Shown: piece by piece, positions 35,919 through 44,274 of the stretch
Layout: each line of letters opens with the position of its first letter
Numbering within the stretch: the first letter of the stretch is position 1
Source: Halobacteriovorax marinus SJ
Lineage (GTDB): Bacteria > Bdellovibrionota > Bacteriovoracia > Bacteriovoracales > Bacteriovoracaceae
Length of the DNA stretch: 64,000 nt
Direction: 5' to 3'
Assembly (NCBI RefSeq): GCF_000210915.2
Contig: NC_016620.1
Location: 2,542,001-2,606,000 of the forward strand
Translations under genes and position numbers: made by a program
The notes under the pieces: model-generated
Told to the model about the DNA's origin: nothing
What the model saw: only the letters and a program-made list of their open reading frames with translations
Databases searched by the model: none

Positions 35919-36521
35919 TTAAGGCTGAAGTCTCTCTATATCCCAAGCGTTATTAGAATTTCGTTTAAATAAAATTCTATCATTTAACCTAAATTCTCCA
36001 TAGATAAAAAACTCAATCTCTGTTGGATCAATAACATAACCACCCCAATTACTCGGATACGGAATGTCTTTTCCCTCTAGCTCTGATACTTTTTCACTAT
36101 GTAACTTTAAGAGTTCTTCTCTACTCTCTATCCTTTTACTTTGATCAGATATATATGATGCGATTTGACTCTCTCTAGCACGTCCTTCAAAGTATTTCTT
36201 TGATTGCTCAAGAGTAGTTCTGCTGACATTACCTTTTACGCGAACTTGTCTAGCAAAGTTCTTCCAAAAGAATGCCATTGAGGCCCTAGGATTTTCCTCT
36301 AATTGCTCTGCCTTAGGACTATTATAATTTGTATAGAATGAGAATCCTCCATCTACAATACCTTTAAAGAGTAAGTAGCGAACACTCACATCCCCCTTTG
36401 AGTCAGAGGTAGCCAGAGAAAAAGCATCGGCGTAAGTATCAAGCTCTTTTGCCTTGTTGAACCAATTCTCAAATGTTTCTATAGGATCGTTTGATATATC
36501 GAATTTACTTAAGTTTTCCAT
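35919..36521 (-). CDS. pdxH: Pyridoxamine 5'-phosphate oxidase
   Basis: FMN-dependent enzyme that makes pyridoxal phosphate. 200 residues, normal. Family pieces in order: VSVRYLLFKGI, FSFYTNYNSPKAEQLEENPRA, FFWKNFARQVRVKG, and the C-terminal PYPSNWGGYVIDPTEIEFF, RLNDRILFKR, with ERLQP at the end. The barrel gene follows at 3 nt. Confidence 0.93.
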   Translation of the reverse strand: MENLSKFDISNDPIETFENWFNKAKELDTYADAFSLATSDSKGDVSVRYLLFKGIVDGGFSFYTNYNSPKAEQLEENPRASMAFFWKNFARQVRVKGNVSRTTLEQSKKYFEGRARESQIASYISDQSKRIESREELLKLHSEKVSELEGKDIPYPSNWGGYVIDPTEIEFFIYGEFRLNDRILFKRNSNNAWDIERLQP

Positions 36522-36554
36522 ATTTAAAATATGCCACTTTTAAAACTCAAGGAC

Positions 36555-36582
36555 AAATAAAAAAGGGCCCTAAGGCCCTCAA
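36555..36582 (-). terminator. Terminator of the 653-residue secreted protein gene
   Basis: On the minus strand AGGGCC, loop TTA, GGGCCCT followed by TTTTTT, directly after the stop codon at 36584. Confidence 0.85.
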
Positions 36583-36583
36583 G

Positions 36584-38545
36584 TTATTTTAATAAAAGTG
36601 CTTCTTCTTCCATTGATAAGTCTTGCTCGTTTGCAACCCTTAAGTCCCATGAGCGATCGTTTATAGCCCCATGAGCAAAGCGAAGTTCCTCATATATCTT
36701 AGAAAACTTCTGATCTCCATACTTCAATGTTACGTTCTCAGTTTCTCTAGCATGAAGATTTAATGTGATAAAAATCTTGTTTTCTAAACTGTCTTGAGGA
36801 AGAAGACTAATTAAAAAACCTATTCCCACTTTTTCAAAGAGATCGTTCTCTCTTATTGAAAGTAATTTTCTAACTCTCTCTTTTGCTCCTAGATCAACAT
36901 CTGTCATTGCAGAGTGTAGAGCTTTAGCAACTTTTTTAATCGACATTCTCTCAGTTATTCCAAGAATTGTGATTGTTCTCCAAATTCTTCTCCAAACACC
37001 ATGAACAGGTCCAGCAACAAGTCTCTTTCTATTCTTATAAAACTCTACAAGCTTACTATGTAAATCATCATATGAAATATTCTGTAATCCTTCAAAAGCT
37101 TCAGCTTTAAAGATAACTTGGAAAAATCCTCTCGCTGATTTGTGAGCTGTCGTCTCATCGAACTCCGCCCAATCAATATCATCGTAAATAGATGCTGGGA
37201 TATTATCTCTAACAAGTTGCTTTAGCTTCACTTGTTCACTTTGTCTGAAGTACTTATCTTTAATATCGTAAGTCACTCCATAATCTGAAAAGTTTGAACC
37301 CATATCTTCTTTATTTTTCATTGGCACAAGACCAAAGTATGAAAGCTTAGTCTTTTCTTTATACTTGAAAGGACTGATTCCAATTTGCTGACTCTTTGAT
37401 TTCGTATGAATTGGGTAGAAGAAGAAGTGCTTCTCACCATCATTAGCATCGTATGAAACAAGATTTTCTGTATACGATACATCTCTATCAAAGCTGGCCA
37501 ATAACATTCCAAGCTTCAATTTACTATTATCGTAATCATAGTTATTTGTTCCTTTAAATACTCTTTCGACTCTCTTCTCTTTCAAATCAACATCTTCTTT
37601 AGATAGTTGATCTGCTTTTTCATAAGAAGATAGTAATCTAATTTCAAGCTCTCTTTCATTTGCAAATTCTTGGAAAATTGCAAGATCTTTAAACTTGTAT
37701 GTCGAAGAGAGAATTGAGTTATAAGCCTCTTTAGCTTTTTCATCGTTTAAGTCAAAAATATAATCTATTAAGAATTGAGAACCTTTCCCTTTTCCCATTC
37801 CAATTTCAAGAGCGTCTAGCTCGAAAATCTTTTTAATTTGCTTATCTAAAATTGATACTCCGAAGAATTCGATATCAGCACCAATTGAAGCATCTCCTCC
37901 AATCCCATTCGACTTTTGAGCAATAAGCTTAACTCTTACCTTATTATCTTTCATTCTAAAGACGTGGATTAAGAACTTACCTTTTAAAACGTAATAGAGA
38001 TTAGCATCTGCATCTAATCCATCAATATGATCTAAGAATCCAGCAGAAGCACCGAAAGCAATTGTCATATCAGACGGGATACTTACAAAGTCACCAGGAG
38101 CAAGGTAGTCTAGTGCTCTCTTCGCATTGATTGGTAATCTATTGAGTAAGTATGGAAGAGCTTTTGTCGCTTCCCACTTTGATTTGAATTGTCTTACGAA
38201 GTAAATACTTTGGTCTCTATCTATATTTAGATAAATTGGAGTATCAAGAGAATCCTTAATAATATCCCCTGCTCTTATATCTGTCTTAACTTCCCAACGA
38301 TCAACACGTGTAAAGTAATTTGCAATATAAGACGGCTCAACTTCATATCTGTATCTAGATGAGATTCCTAGCCCTTCAAATAAATCGACATCAAAGAGTT
38401 CTAATCTAAAAGAAATATCTAGGTCAGCAACCTCTTCCTTTACTCTCTCTTGAATATTTGATGGTTTTAAAACATCGCTTAAGCCAGCATTAGCTGAAAA
38501 ACTCACAACAGTAGCTAGTAGCGTGAGTAAGGCCCAATTCTTCAT
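36584..38545 (-). CDS. Large secreted protein, unknown
   Basis: 653 residues. Signal peptide ends FSANA. The mature protein has no recognised motif: the first third is beta-rich (FRLELFDVDLFEGLGISSRYR), the middle mixes helix and strand with Lys/Glu clusters (EKADQLSKEDVDLKEKR), and the last third is helical with the segment RRIWRTITILGITERMSIKK. No Cys pattern, no lipobox. It has its own TTGACA promoter and a terminator, so it is expressed alone. GGAG precedes the ATG. Confidence 0.6.
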   Translation of the reverse strand: MKNWALLTLLATVVSFSANAGLSDVLKPSNIQERVKEEVADLDISFRLELFDVDLFEGLGISSRYRYEVEPSYIANYFTRVDRWEVKTDIRAGDIIKDSLDTPIYLNIDRDQSIYFVRQFKSKWEATKALPYLLNRLPINAKRALDYLAPGDFVSIPSDMTIAFGASAGFLDHIDGLDADANLYYVLKGKFLIHVFRMKDNKVRVKLIAQKSNGIGGDASIGADIEFFGVSILDKQIKKIFELDALEIGMGKGKGSQFLIDYIFDLNDEKAKEAYNSILSSTYKFKDLAIFQEFANERELEIRLLSSYEKADQLSKEDVDLKEKRVERVFKGTNNYDYDNSKLKLGMLLASFDRDVSYTENLVSYDANDGEKHFFFYPIHTKSKSQQIGISPFKYKEKTKLSYFGLVPMKNKEDMGSNFSDYGVTYDIKDKYFRQSEQVKLKQLVRDNIPASIYDDIDWAEFDETTAHKSARGFFQVIFKAEAFEGLQNISYDDLHSKLVEFYKNRKRLVAGPVHGVWRRIWRTITILGITERMSIKKVAKALHSAMTDVDLGAKERVRKLLSIRENDLFEKVGIGFLISLLPQDSLENKIFITLNLHARETENVTLKYGDQKFSKIYEELRFAHGAINDRSWDLRVANEQDLSMEEEALLLK

Positions 38546-38603
38546 AGATTCTCCAAAGTATAGATTCGATCAACTATATAATAATTATTTTCAAAAGGTG
38601 ATG

Positions 38604-38632
38604 ATCATTGGAGATTTTACAGACCCTGTCAA
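38604..38632 (-). promoter_or_regulatory. Sigma-70-type promoter for the 653-residue gene
   Basis: On the minus strand TTGACA (38632-38627), exactly 17 nt, then AATGAT (38609-38604). It lies about 59 nt upstream of the start codon at 38545. Confidence 0.6.
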
Positions 38633-38720
38633 GGCATAAGTCACTAATAATACGCCACTAGGCAGCGTAAAATATACAAGCTAACTTGTTTGGCCCACCA
38701 TTTAGAGTTATATACTGCCC

Positions 38721-39236
38721 ATGAGAAAAATAACACTATCCCTTACCCTACTCCTAAGCTTCCTCTTCACTAGTGCAGTGATGGCCAAAGTTGTGAGAGT
38801 TGAAGTTAGAAAATCAAATCGTGTGATGGAGCTTATCGACCATAAAGGCGAAGTTATTCGCACTTATGACGTTATGTTAGGTCAATCACCCATTGGGCCA
38901 AAGGTGCAAAGAGGAGATAATAAAACGCCAGAGGGAAAGTATAAAATCAATTGGAGAAATCCTAAGAGCTCATACTTTCTAAGCCTCCACATTTCTTACC
39001 CTAATAAAGAGGATCGTCAAAACTCAAGAGATTTGGGTGTTGATCCAGGAGATAATATATTTATCCATGGACTTCCAAATAAAATACAAAGGCTATCAAG
39101 CTTTGAGAGAAGAATTGCAGAATCCATTCTACTATCGACTGATTGGACTAATGGTTGTATAGCTGTCTCTAATAAAGATATGCAAGAAATATGGGACCTT
39201 GTTCCCAACGGTGCTGATATAGAAATACTTCCATGA
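38721..39236 (+). CDS. L,D-transpeptidase (YkuD domain, YafK-type)
   Basis: 171 residues: signal peptide ending SAVMA, then a YkuD domain. TPEGKY (69-74), HG (116, in IFIHGLPNK) and the catalytic WTNGCIAVSNKDM with Cys146. Such enzymes make 3-3 peptidoglycan cross-links or modify or release peptidoglycan-bound proteins. Start: ATG at 38721 follows a TATACT box by only 4 nt, so the message may be leaderless. Overlaps the next gene by 4 nt (ATGA). Confidence 0.85.
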   Translation: MRKITLSLTLLLSFLFTSAVMAKVVRVEVRKSNRVMELIDHKGEVIRTYDVMLGQSPIGPKVQRGDNKTPEGKYKINWRNPKSSYFLSLHISYPNKEDRQNSRDLGVDPGDNIFIHGLPNKIQRLSSFERRIAESILLSTDWTNGCIAVSNKDMQEIWDLVPNGADIEILP

Positions 39237-40453
39237 AAATATTTTTACTACTAACTCTATTCATCTCTCCTTTATTACAGGCAAAAGTTTGGCACTCTCA
39301 ATCTGCTTGGACGCAAGAGAGTAGTAAAGAGTTCTCAAATTGGATTGCCTCCGACGAGTATAACGTCAACCTATTTCAAGTCGGATCGAAGTGGGAAAAT
39401 ATAAAAACAGATTGTGCAGATGCCATCATTGCCGCGCAGGTGATTTTTGCATTTGAGAGAAGAATTCAATTTTCACTTCAGCTCTCTGAGGGAAGTGCTC
39501 ATTCTATTACAAGTGATTCTCACAAATTTGACCAAATTCAAGATGATGTCCAGAGGGTGAAGAGCTTTATTCACTACCTTGGAGAGAGCATTGGTACAGA
39601 GGGACTCGCACGCTATAATTCCTATCCAATTGATCTAAGAGAAATCAGGCCAGGGGATTTCTATATTTCTCGCTGGAAAACCAATGGAAACTTTATTCGT
39701 CATGCGGCCATGATTAAAGAAGTCTTACCTACTGGTCACCTTGTCCTCTATAGCTCTACAACGCCAGTGAAAGTTAGAGAACTAGAGGTACGTGAAGGAA
39801 TGCCTCTTCATGTCCTAAGTGGAAAACCGTGGGGCTTTAAAAGAATAAGGCCAGCAGCGATGAGTGCTCATGAATTAGAGGACTATTCACTAAATCAATA
39901 CGACCTCTTAAATCAAGTTGGAGAAGATTCATTTTTTCCAAGAGTTATAGATCATTTAAAAGTTGAAGAGGATAGCCTCGAAGAAAATCTAAAAAGAAGA
40001 GTGAGAAACCTCTGCTCTCAACTAAAGCTTAGGAATAGAGAAATTAACTCTACACAGATCTACTTAGAAAGTATTGGACATCGCTGTATGAATTATAGTG
40101 AGTACGATGAACACTCAACCCCCTCAAGAGATAAGTCCCTACTCAATGGAATCAAGAGACTTCTCTACGGTTGGAAGAAAATTAGAAGATCTAATAGTGC
40201 AACAGAACTAAGCCATGAGCTCACAAGTGCATTGGACTCAATCCTTAGAAAGAACGATTCAGATGAAGCTCGCCTTGAGCTTAGAAAGATGTGTCATATT
40301 CGGCTTAACCTAAACGGTGAAAACCTATTATACGATCTTAAAAATTTCTTCGACCTTTCCATGAAGGGACAAATCTCTTCTCACCCCAACGACACAGTGG
40401 CCAAAAGGTGGGGAGCACCGGGTCAAAACACCTCTTGCAAGAGTTTTTATTAA
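39233..40453 (+). CDS. Secreted NlpC/P60-like cysteine hydrolase candidate
   Basis: 406 residues. Signal peptide ends SPLLQA. The segments TDCADAIIAAQ (Cys61) and RPGDFYISRWK...FIRHAAMIKEV (His157) match the Cys and His positions of NlpC/P60 or CHAP-type peptidoglycan hydrolases, with 'RPGD' typical of that fold. The second half (about 200-400) is helical, with Cys at several sites and no known domain. Coupled by ATGA to the L,D-transpeptidase, which supports a joint peptidoglycan role. Confidence 0.6.
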   Translation: MKIFLLLTLFISPLLQAKVWHSQSAWTQESSKEFSNWIASDEYNVNLFQVGSKWENIKTDCADAIIAAQVIFAFERRIQFSLQLSEGSAHSITSDSHKFDQIQDDVQRVKSFIHYLGESIGTEGLARYNSYPIDLREIRPGDFYISRWKTNGNFIRHAAMIKEVLPTGHLVLYSSTTPVKVRELEVREGMPLHVLSGKPWGFKRIRPAAMSAHELEDYSLNQYDLLNQVGEDSFFPRVIDHLKVEEDSLEENLKRRVRNLCSQLKLRNREINSTQIYLESIGHRCMNYSEYDEHSTPSRDKSLLNGIKRLLYGWKKIRRSNSATELSHELTSALDSILRKNDSDEARLELRKMCHIRLNLNGENLLYDLKNFFDLSMKGQISSHPNDTVAKRWGAPGQNTSCKSFY

Positions 40454-40539
40454 GAAAAAACCGAATTCTAAAGAAAAATACTCGATAATCCTAAATTTTA
40501 TTTGTACGATACCTCTGCATTCCACAGAAGGATTGACAT

Positions 40540-41085
40540 ATGGAAACAAAAACACAATGCATCAAAAACAAGAAGATTAACGCTTTTACTCTCGAAAATT
40601 TTGAGAACTTAGGAAGTATCAACAATTGCCACTTGGCAAAGTCTACTTTCCAAAATTCTAAAATGGATAAGATAAAAGTTAAACACTCACACCTTGCTAA
40701 GGCCAATTTACAAAAGTGCAATATTAAAAAGGCTTCTTTTCAAAATACAAATTTAGAAAAGTCTTCTTTTGCATGGTCTAACCTACAACAGAATAGATTT
40801 CTAAGTGATAATATTTCGAATGTTAACTTTCAATTTGTCGACTTATCTCACTCTACTCTAGTTAAGTGTAAGGCCCTAAACTCAGACTTTAGATGGTCTA
40901 AACTTACTAGTGCTACATTTATTGATTGTAATTTAAAAGGTGCGAACTTCTCTAATTCAGATCTTAGAAATGTAAATTTCGAAAGCTGTAATCTAAAAGG
41001 AGCAAAGTATAATATTAATACTCTTCTTCCTTTTTCAAGAGACAAGGCAAATAGCTTAGGTATGAATTTCGTAGGTGTTAACTAG
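40540..41085 (+). CDS. Pentapeptide-repeat protein
   Basis: 181 residues made of five-residue repeats: LAKSTFQNSKMDK, LAKANLQKCNIKK, ASFQNTNLEKSSFAW, ATFIDCNLKGANFSNSDL. The central residue of each repeat is mostly Leu or Phe as in the right-handed quadrilateral beta-helix fold. No signal peptide. Functions in this family range from gyrase protection to scaffolding and none is indicated here. AAGGA lies 7 nt before the ATG. Confidence 0.85.
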   Translation: METKTQCIKNKKINAFTLENFENLGSINNCHLAKSTFQNSKMDKIKVKHSHLAKANLQKCNIKKASFQNTNLEKSSFAWSNLQQNRFLSDNISNVNFQFVDLSHSTLVKCKALNSDFRWSKLTSATFIDCNLKGANFSNSDLRNVNFESCNLKGAKYNINTLLPFSRDKANSLGMNFVGVN

Positions 41086-43061
41086 GACTTCTTTGGAAGT
41101 TTAATTGTAAACTCTGCAAACTCACCGAGCTCACTATCAATATCAAGCTCACCTTGATGAACACCAACAATAATTTCATGACTGAGAGAGAGCCCTAAAC
41201 CGGTTCCCTCTCCTGTTGGTTTTGTCGTATAGAATGGATCAAAGACATCTTTCAACTTTTCCTTTTCAATTCCAATTCCATTATCTCTAATCTTTATAAT
41301 TATGAATTTAGAATCTTGCAGGGAAGTTATAATTAGCTCTGCCTCATAAGGGTCCTTCTCCTGCTCTTTTCTTAAGTTCATTGAATAGAAAGCATTAGTG
41401 AACATATTCAATAACACTCTACCAAACTCCCCCTTGGCCAGTTCTGCCTTTGGTAAAGAGTCTTCTAATCTTAGTGTGATCTTTGCATTAAAACCATGAT
41501 ACTTCGCCTTGATTGCATGAAAGGCAAAGTTAACATTCTCTTCAATTAAGTTATTCACTTCCTCTAAAGACTTTTCAGACTCTTTAGATCTTGAATGGTC
41601 TAGCATTGAGCGGATAATCGTCTCTGCTCTCTTTCCATGCATATGAATCATATTGCTAAATTCTTTTAATTCATCTAAAGACTCTTTGACCTCACTAAAG
41701 TCAGGGGTCTTTGACTCCAGCTCTTTTGCAATGTCCGAACAACTCTCCTGGCTTGCTTGAGAGAAATTGATAACAAAGTTCAATGGATTATTTAACTCGT
41801 GAGCAATCCCTGAAGTTAAGCTACCAAGTGATGCTAACTTCTCTTGAGCAACTAACCTAGTCTGCATATTCTTAAGCTCGTCTAGGTTTTCACTTAGCTC
41901 TACATTCTTCTGCTCAACTTCAGCAGTCCTCTTTTCAACTAATACCTCTAGTTGCTGTTGATATCTTTTTAGCTCTTTTTCAGCAAAGTGCTTCTGAGTA
42001 ATATCAGATCCAAACCCAATAATCTCAATGATATCACCTTCAGCGTTTCTCCTTAAGAGAGTTGACCAATTTATGACAACCTCAGTTCCCCTCTTAGACT
42101 TAAGCGGAAGAATAAAGTCTTTTACCTCTGTAAATTTACTTTCATCTAAGAACTCTTTAACCCCTCTCTCATTACCTTCTATTCCAAGAGTTTTAAAAAA
42201 GTCACGACCGATAATTTCATTTCTCTTTACGCCTGTAATATTTAGCCCGACAGGGTTTAGAAAATTAACTATTCCTTTAGGTGTTAGGCCACAAATAATA
42301 TAGGGACTTCCGTTTATTAGACCATTGGAATAATCTCTTTCCTCAATAATATTCTTTTCACTTCGCTTCATTTTATCGACAGAGAGTTTTAGATGCACCC
42401 TCATCTGATTCATTGATTTTGCCAACTCATCAATCTCATCCAATTTATTACTTTCTCTATCTATACTGATTGGCGCATCAAGGTTTTTAATTCTTAACTG
42501 CTTAGCGAAGGAGACCAGAGTCATAATTTTCTTGGAAACAAGAACATGAATGATATAGAGAATACAAAATGAAACGATAAATGTTTTAACTGTTTGAGTA
42601 ATGAGAATCACTAAGATCTTATCAAAGAGTCTAGAAAAAAGACCATCTAATGTCGCTTGTACTTGTAGCTTACCAATTTTATTTACGTTATCACCATTTC
42701 GGTACTCGAGAGTATACTCCTGTTCAATTACATTCTTATCTTTATACTCACCGACTTCAGAGTAAACTTTGAAAGTATTATTTCTTCTCTCTGAAACCTT
42801 AATGTATTGAATATCTTTAAGCTTCTTTATCCCTTTAATTTGAATCGATATTTGCTCATCATCCAAGTTCCACAAACTATTAGACATAGATTGCACATAA
42901 CTATCCTTAATTTGAGAGAGAGTAGAATTGATAACTCTTAGACCTGACTTATAGTCCGTATAGAGCTGTACACCGGCCCCAAGGAAGGTGAAGAAAGTTG
43001 AGCATATTAAAATCCACTTCAATAGCTCGAAGGATAAATGAGATCTAGGTTTTTCATTCAT
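41082..43061 (-). CDS. Membrane sensor histidine kinase, PAS-containing
   Basis: 659 residues: membrane helix near residues 15-32, a periplasmic sensor region (about 35-145), second helix (about 148-175), HAMP (176-230), PAS (about 245-365), coiled coil, HisKA with phospho-accepting His421 in SGIAHELNNPLNF, and HATPase with NAFYSMNLR, RDNGIGIE and GEGTGLGLSLS. No response regulator is adjacent, so the partner is elsewhere. Overlaps the pentapeptide gene end by 4 nt, tail to tail. Confidence 0.9.
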   Translation of the reverse strand: MNEKPRSHLSFELLKWILICSTFFTFLGAGVQLYTDYKSGLRVINSTLSQIKDSYVQSMSNSLWNLDDEQISIQIKGIKKLKDIQYIKVSERRNNTFKVYSEVGEYKDKNVIEQEYTLEYRNGDNVNKIGKLQVQATLDGLFSRLFDKILVILITQTVKTFIVSFCILYIIHVLVSKKIMTLVSFAKQLRIKNLDAPISIDRESNKLDEIDELAKSMNQMRVHLKLSVDKMKRSEKNIIEERDYSNGLINGSPYIICGLTPKGIVNFLNPVGLNITGVKRNEIIGRDFFKTLGIEGNERGVKEFLDESKFTEVKDFILPLKSKRGTEVVINWSTLLRRNAEGDIIEIIGFGSDITQKHFAEKELKRYQQQLEVLVEKRTAEVEQKNVELSENLDELKNMQTRLVAQEKLASLGSLTSGIAHELNNPLNFVINFSQASQESCSDIAKELESKTPDFSEVKESLDELKEFSNMIHMHGKRAETIIRSMLDHSRSKESEKSLEEVNNLIEENVNFAFHAIKAKYHGFNAKITLRLEDSLPKAELAKGEFGRVLLNMFTNAFYSMNLRKEQEKDPYEAELIITSLQDSKFIIIKIRDNGIGIEKEKLKDVFDPFYTTKPTGEGTGLGLSLSHEIIVGVHQGELDIDSELGEFAEFTIKLPKKS

Positions 43062-43160
43062 TGAATAACTATTCGGATTCTTTAAGAAAGATTGAAGAAA
43101 TAAATGATATTTTTTGGTTCTTTAGATAAAATTAATGTAATCAAAACAGAGCTTTTTTAT

Positions 43161-43430
43161 CTACTTCTTTAAAAGAATCCAAGCTCCCATTAAAATAAAA
43201 GCTGAACCTGAAGCATACTTCATCTTATTAGGATCTATATACTTACCAAGTACCGAACCAAATGCAACACCCATTGTCCCAGCAAGAGCTAAGGCGAGAA
43301 TAGTTGCAAGTAAAACTGAGTAGGTCGATTTAGTTTGAGAGGCTGCTGCGAGGGCAGCAAATTGCGTCTTGTCTCCAATTTCTGCAATAAAAATTGTCAT
43401 AAATGTTGCTGTAAAAACTGACCAATCCAT
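43161..43430 (-). CDS. Half-size GDT1/TMEM165 (UPF0016) cation transporter
   Basis: 89 residues. EIGDKTQFAALA (17-28) is the family signature, with one set of helices only (about 5-13, 35-59, 72-87), where most members have two such units in about 190 residues. It must therefore dimerise. Family members move Mn2+ or Ca2+ in exchange for protons. Starts 4 nt after the second of two half-size membrane proteins. Confidence 0.85.
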   Translation of the reverse strand: MDWSVFTATFMTIFIAEIGDKTQFAALAAASQTKSTYSVLLATILALALAGTMGVAFGSVLGKYIDPNKMKYASGSAFILMGAWILLKK

Positions 43431-43434
43431 TCTC

Positions 43435-43785
43435 TTACCTTTTTAGAAGTTTTCTGTGGAGAGCTCTTAAGATAAAGACAGTACAAACGCCAATAAATGA
43501 GCTCATTCCTAATAGTCCACCGACACCGCTAAAGTAGCGCTCCATCACTGAAAAAGCAAATAGATATATTATTGTAGCAATGACAAGCTCTATTCTATTA
43601 ACTTTATTTGAACTACACATCCCAACAAAGGTTGCCCCAAAGAGTATACTTGAGTTTAGAAAGTCTAAATAAAGAGATATCAAATAAATAAGAATTCCAA
43701 CAAGGGAGGAACTTCTTATAGGCCCAATAAAACTCACCTTAGATAATTCATATGTTAAGAGTGAAGCAAATAGAGAGTAAACCAT
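43435..43785 (-). CDS. Half-size membrane protein B, paralogue of its neighbour
   Basis: 116 residues, four predicted membrane helices. Shares three spaced motifs with the upstream gene: SSSLVG (25-30; 38-43 in partner), SF/TFVGM (52-56; 64-68) and G(V)GGLLG (87-93; 100-106). The pair looks like a duplicated, probably heterodimeric, transporter. Starts at the partner's stop (1-nt overlap, TAATG). Family not recognised. Confidence 0.7.
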   Translation of the reverse strand: MVYSLFASLLTYELSKVSFIGPIRSSSLVGILIYLISLYLDFLNSSILFGATFVGMCSSNKVNRIELVIATIIYLFAFSVMERYFSGVGGLLGMSSFIGVCTVFILRALHRKLLKR

Positions 43786-44156
43786 TAGAAGATCTCCCTC
43801 AATAAAAGAACGGATAATAGACTTGTAAAGGCAACAGCTCCTAACTTACCGCCCATACCAATTAACCTCTTTCTAAAAATAAAGAGAATGACTCCTCCCA
43901 AAATACTTACGAGGATCATTTCTCCCCAATGTCCAAAGAACATCGGATCACTCATACCTGCAAATGAGCCACAATAAACAGATGCCTGAGCCTCTTTATT
44001 CTTATAGAAAATAAGTGATCCTAGTAATCCGACCAATGAAGAAGAGAGAACCATAGGAAGATCAAAACTTATATAGAGATAATTGCAAAGTAAGCACCCA
44101 ACTAAGAAGGAGAGCGAGTAGCCGATAATATAATGTAGTAGTGTAGATTTAAACAT
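43785..44156 (-). CDS. Half-size membrane protein A, paralogue of its neighbour
   Basis: 123 residues, four predicted helices, with the motifs SSSLVG, YCGSFAGMSD and GMGGKLG. The same three motifs occur with nearly equal spacing in the downstream gene, so A and B come from duplication. AGGA lies upstream of the ATG. A and B are coupled by a 1-nt overlap and followed by the half-size GDT1 protein. Substrate unknown. Confidence 0.7.
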   Translation of the reverse strand: MFKSTLLHYIIGYSLSFLVGCLLCNYLYISFDLPMVLSSSLVGLLGSLIFYKNKEAQASVYCGSFAGMSDPMFFGHWGEMILVSILGGVILFIFRKRLIGMGGKLGAVAFTSLLSVLLLREIF

Positions 44157-44192
44157 ATGAGGCTAGTCCTCTAGAAAATGAAGTCTTTAAAG

Positions 44193-44269
44193 TGGCGGGG
44201 CGTGAGGGATTCGAACCCCCGACCAAGAGGTTCGAAGCCTCCTACTCTATCCAGCTGAGCTAACACCCC
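44193..44269 (-). tRNA. tRNA-Arg(UCG)
   Basis: On the minus strand the sequence folds into a full cloverleaf: acceptor GGGGTGT/ACGCCCC (one G-U), D-arm GCTC/GAGT, anticodon stem GGAGG/CCTCT around loop CTTCGAA with anticodon TCG, T-arm GGGGG/CCCTC around TTCGAAT. Discriminator G, and CCA is encoded at 44193-44195. TCG reads CGN arginine codons. Confidence 0.93.
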
Positions 44270-44274
44270 GGTGA

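Noticed and set aside
40532-40537. TTGACA before the pentapeptide gene
   Set aside because: It stands 2 nt before the ATG and so cannot be a -35 element of that gene; it overlaps the ribosome-binding site spacer.
44102-44128. Sigma-28-like sequence with GCCGATAA on the plus strand
   Set aside because: It lies inside a minus-strand coding gene, has no TAAAGTTT half and faces no plus-strand gene.
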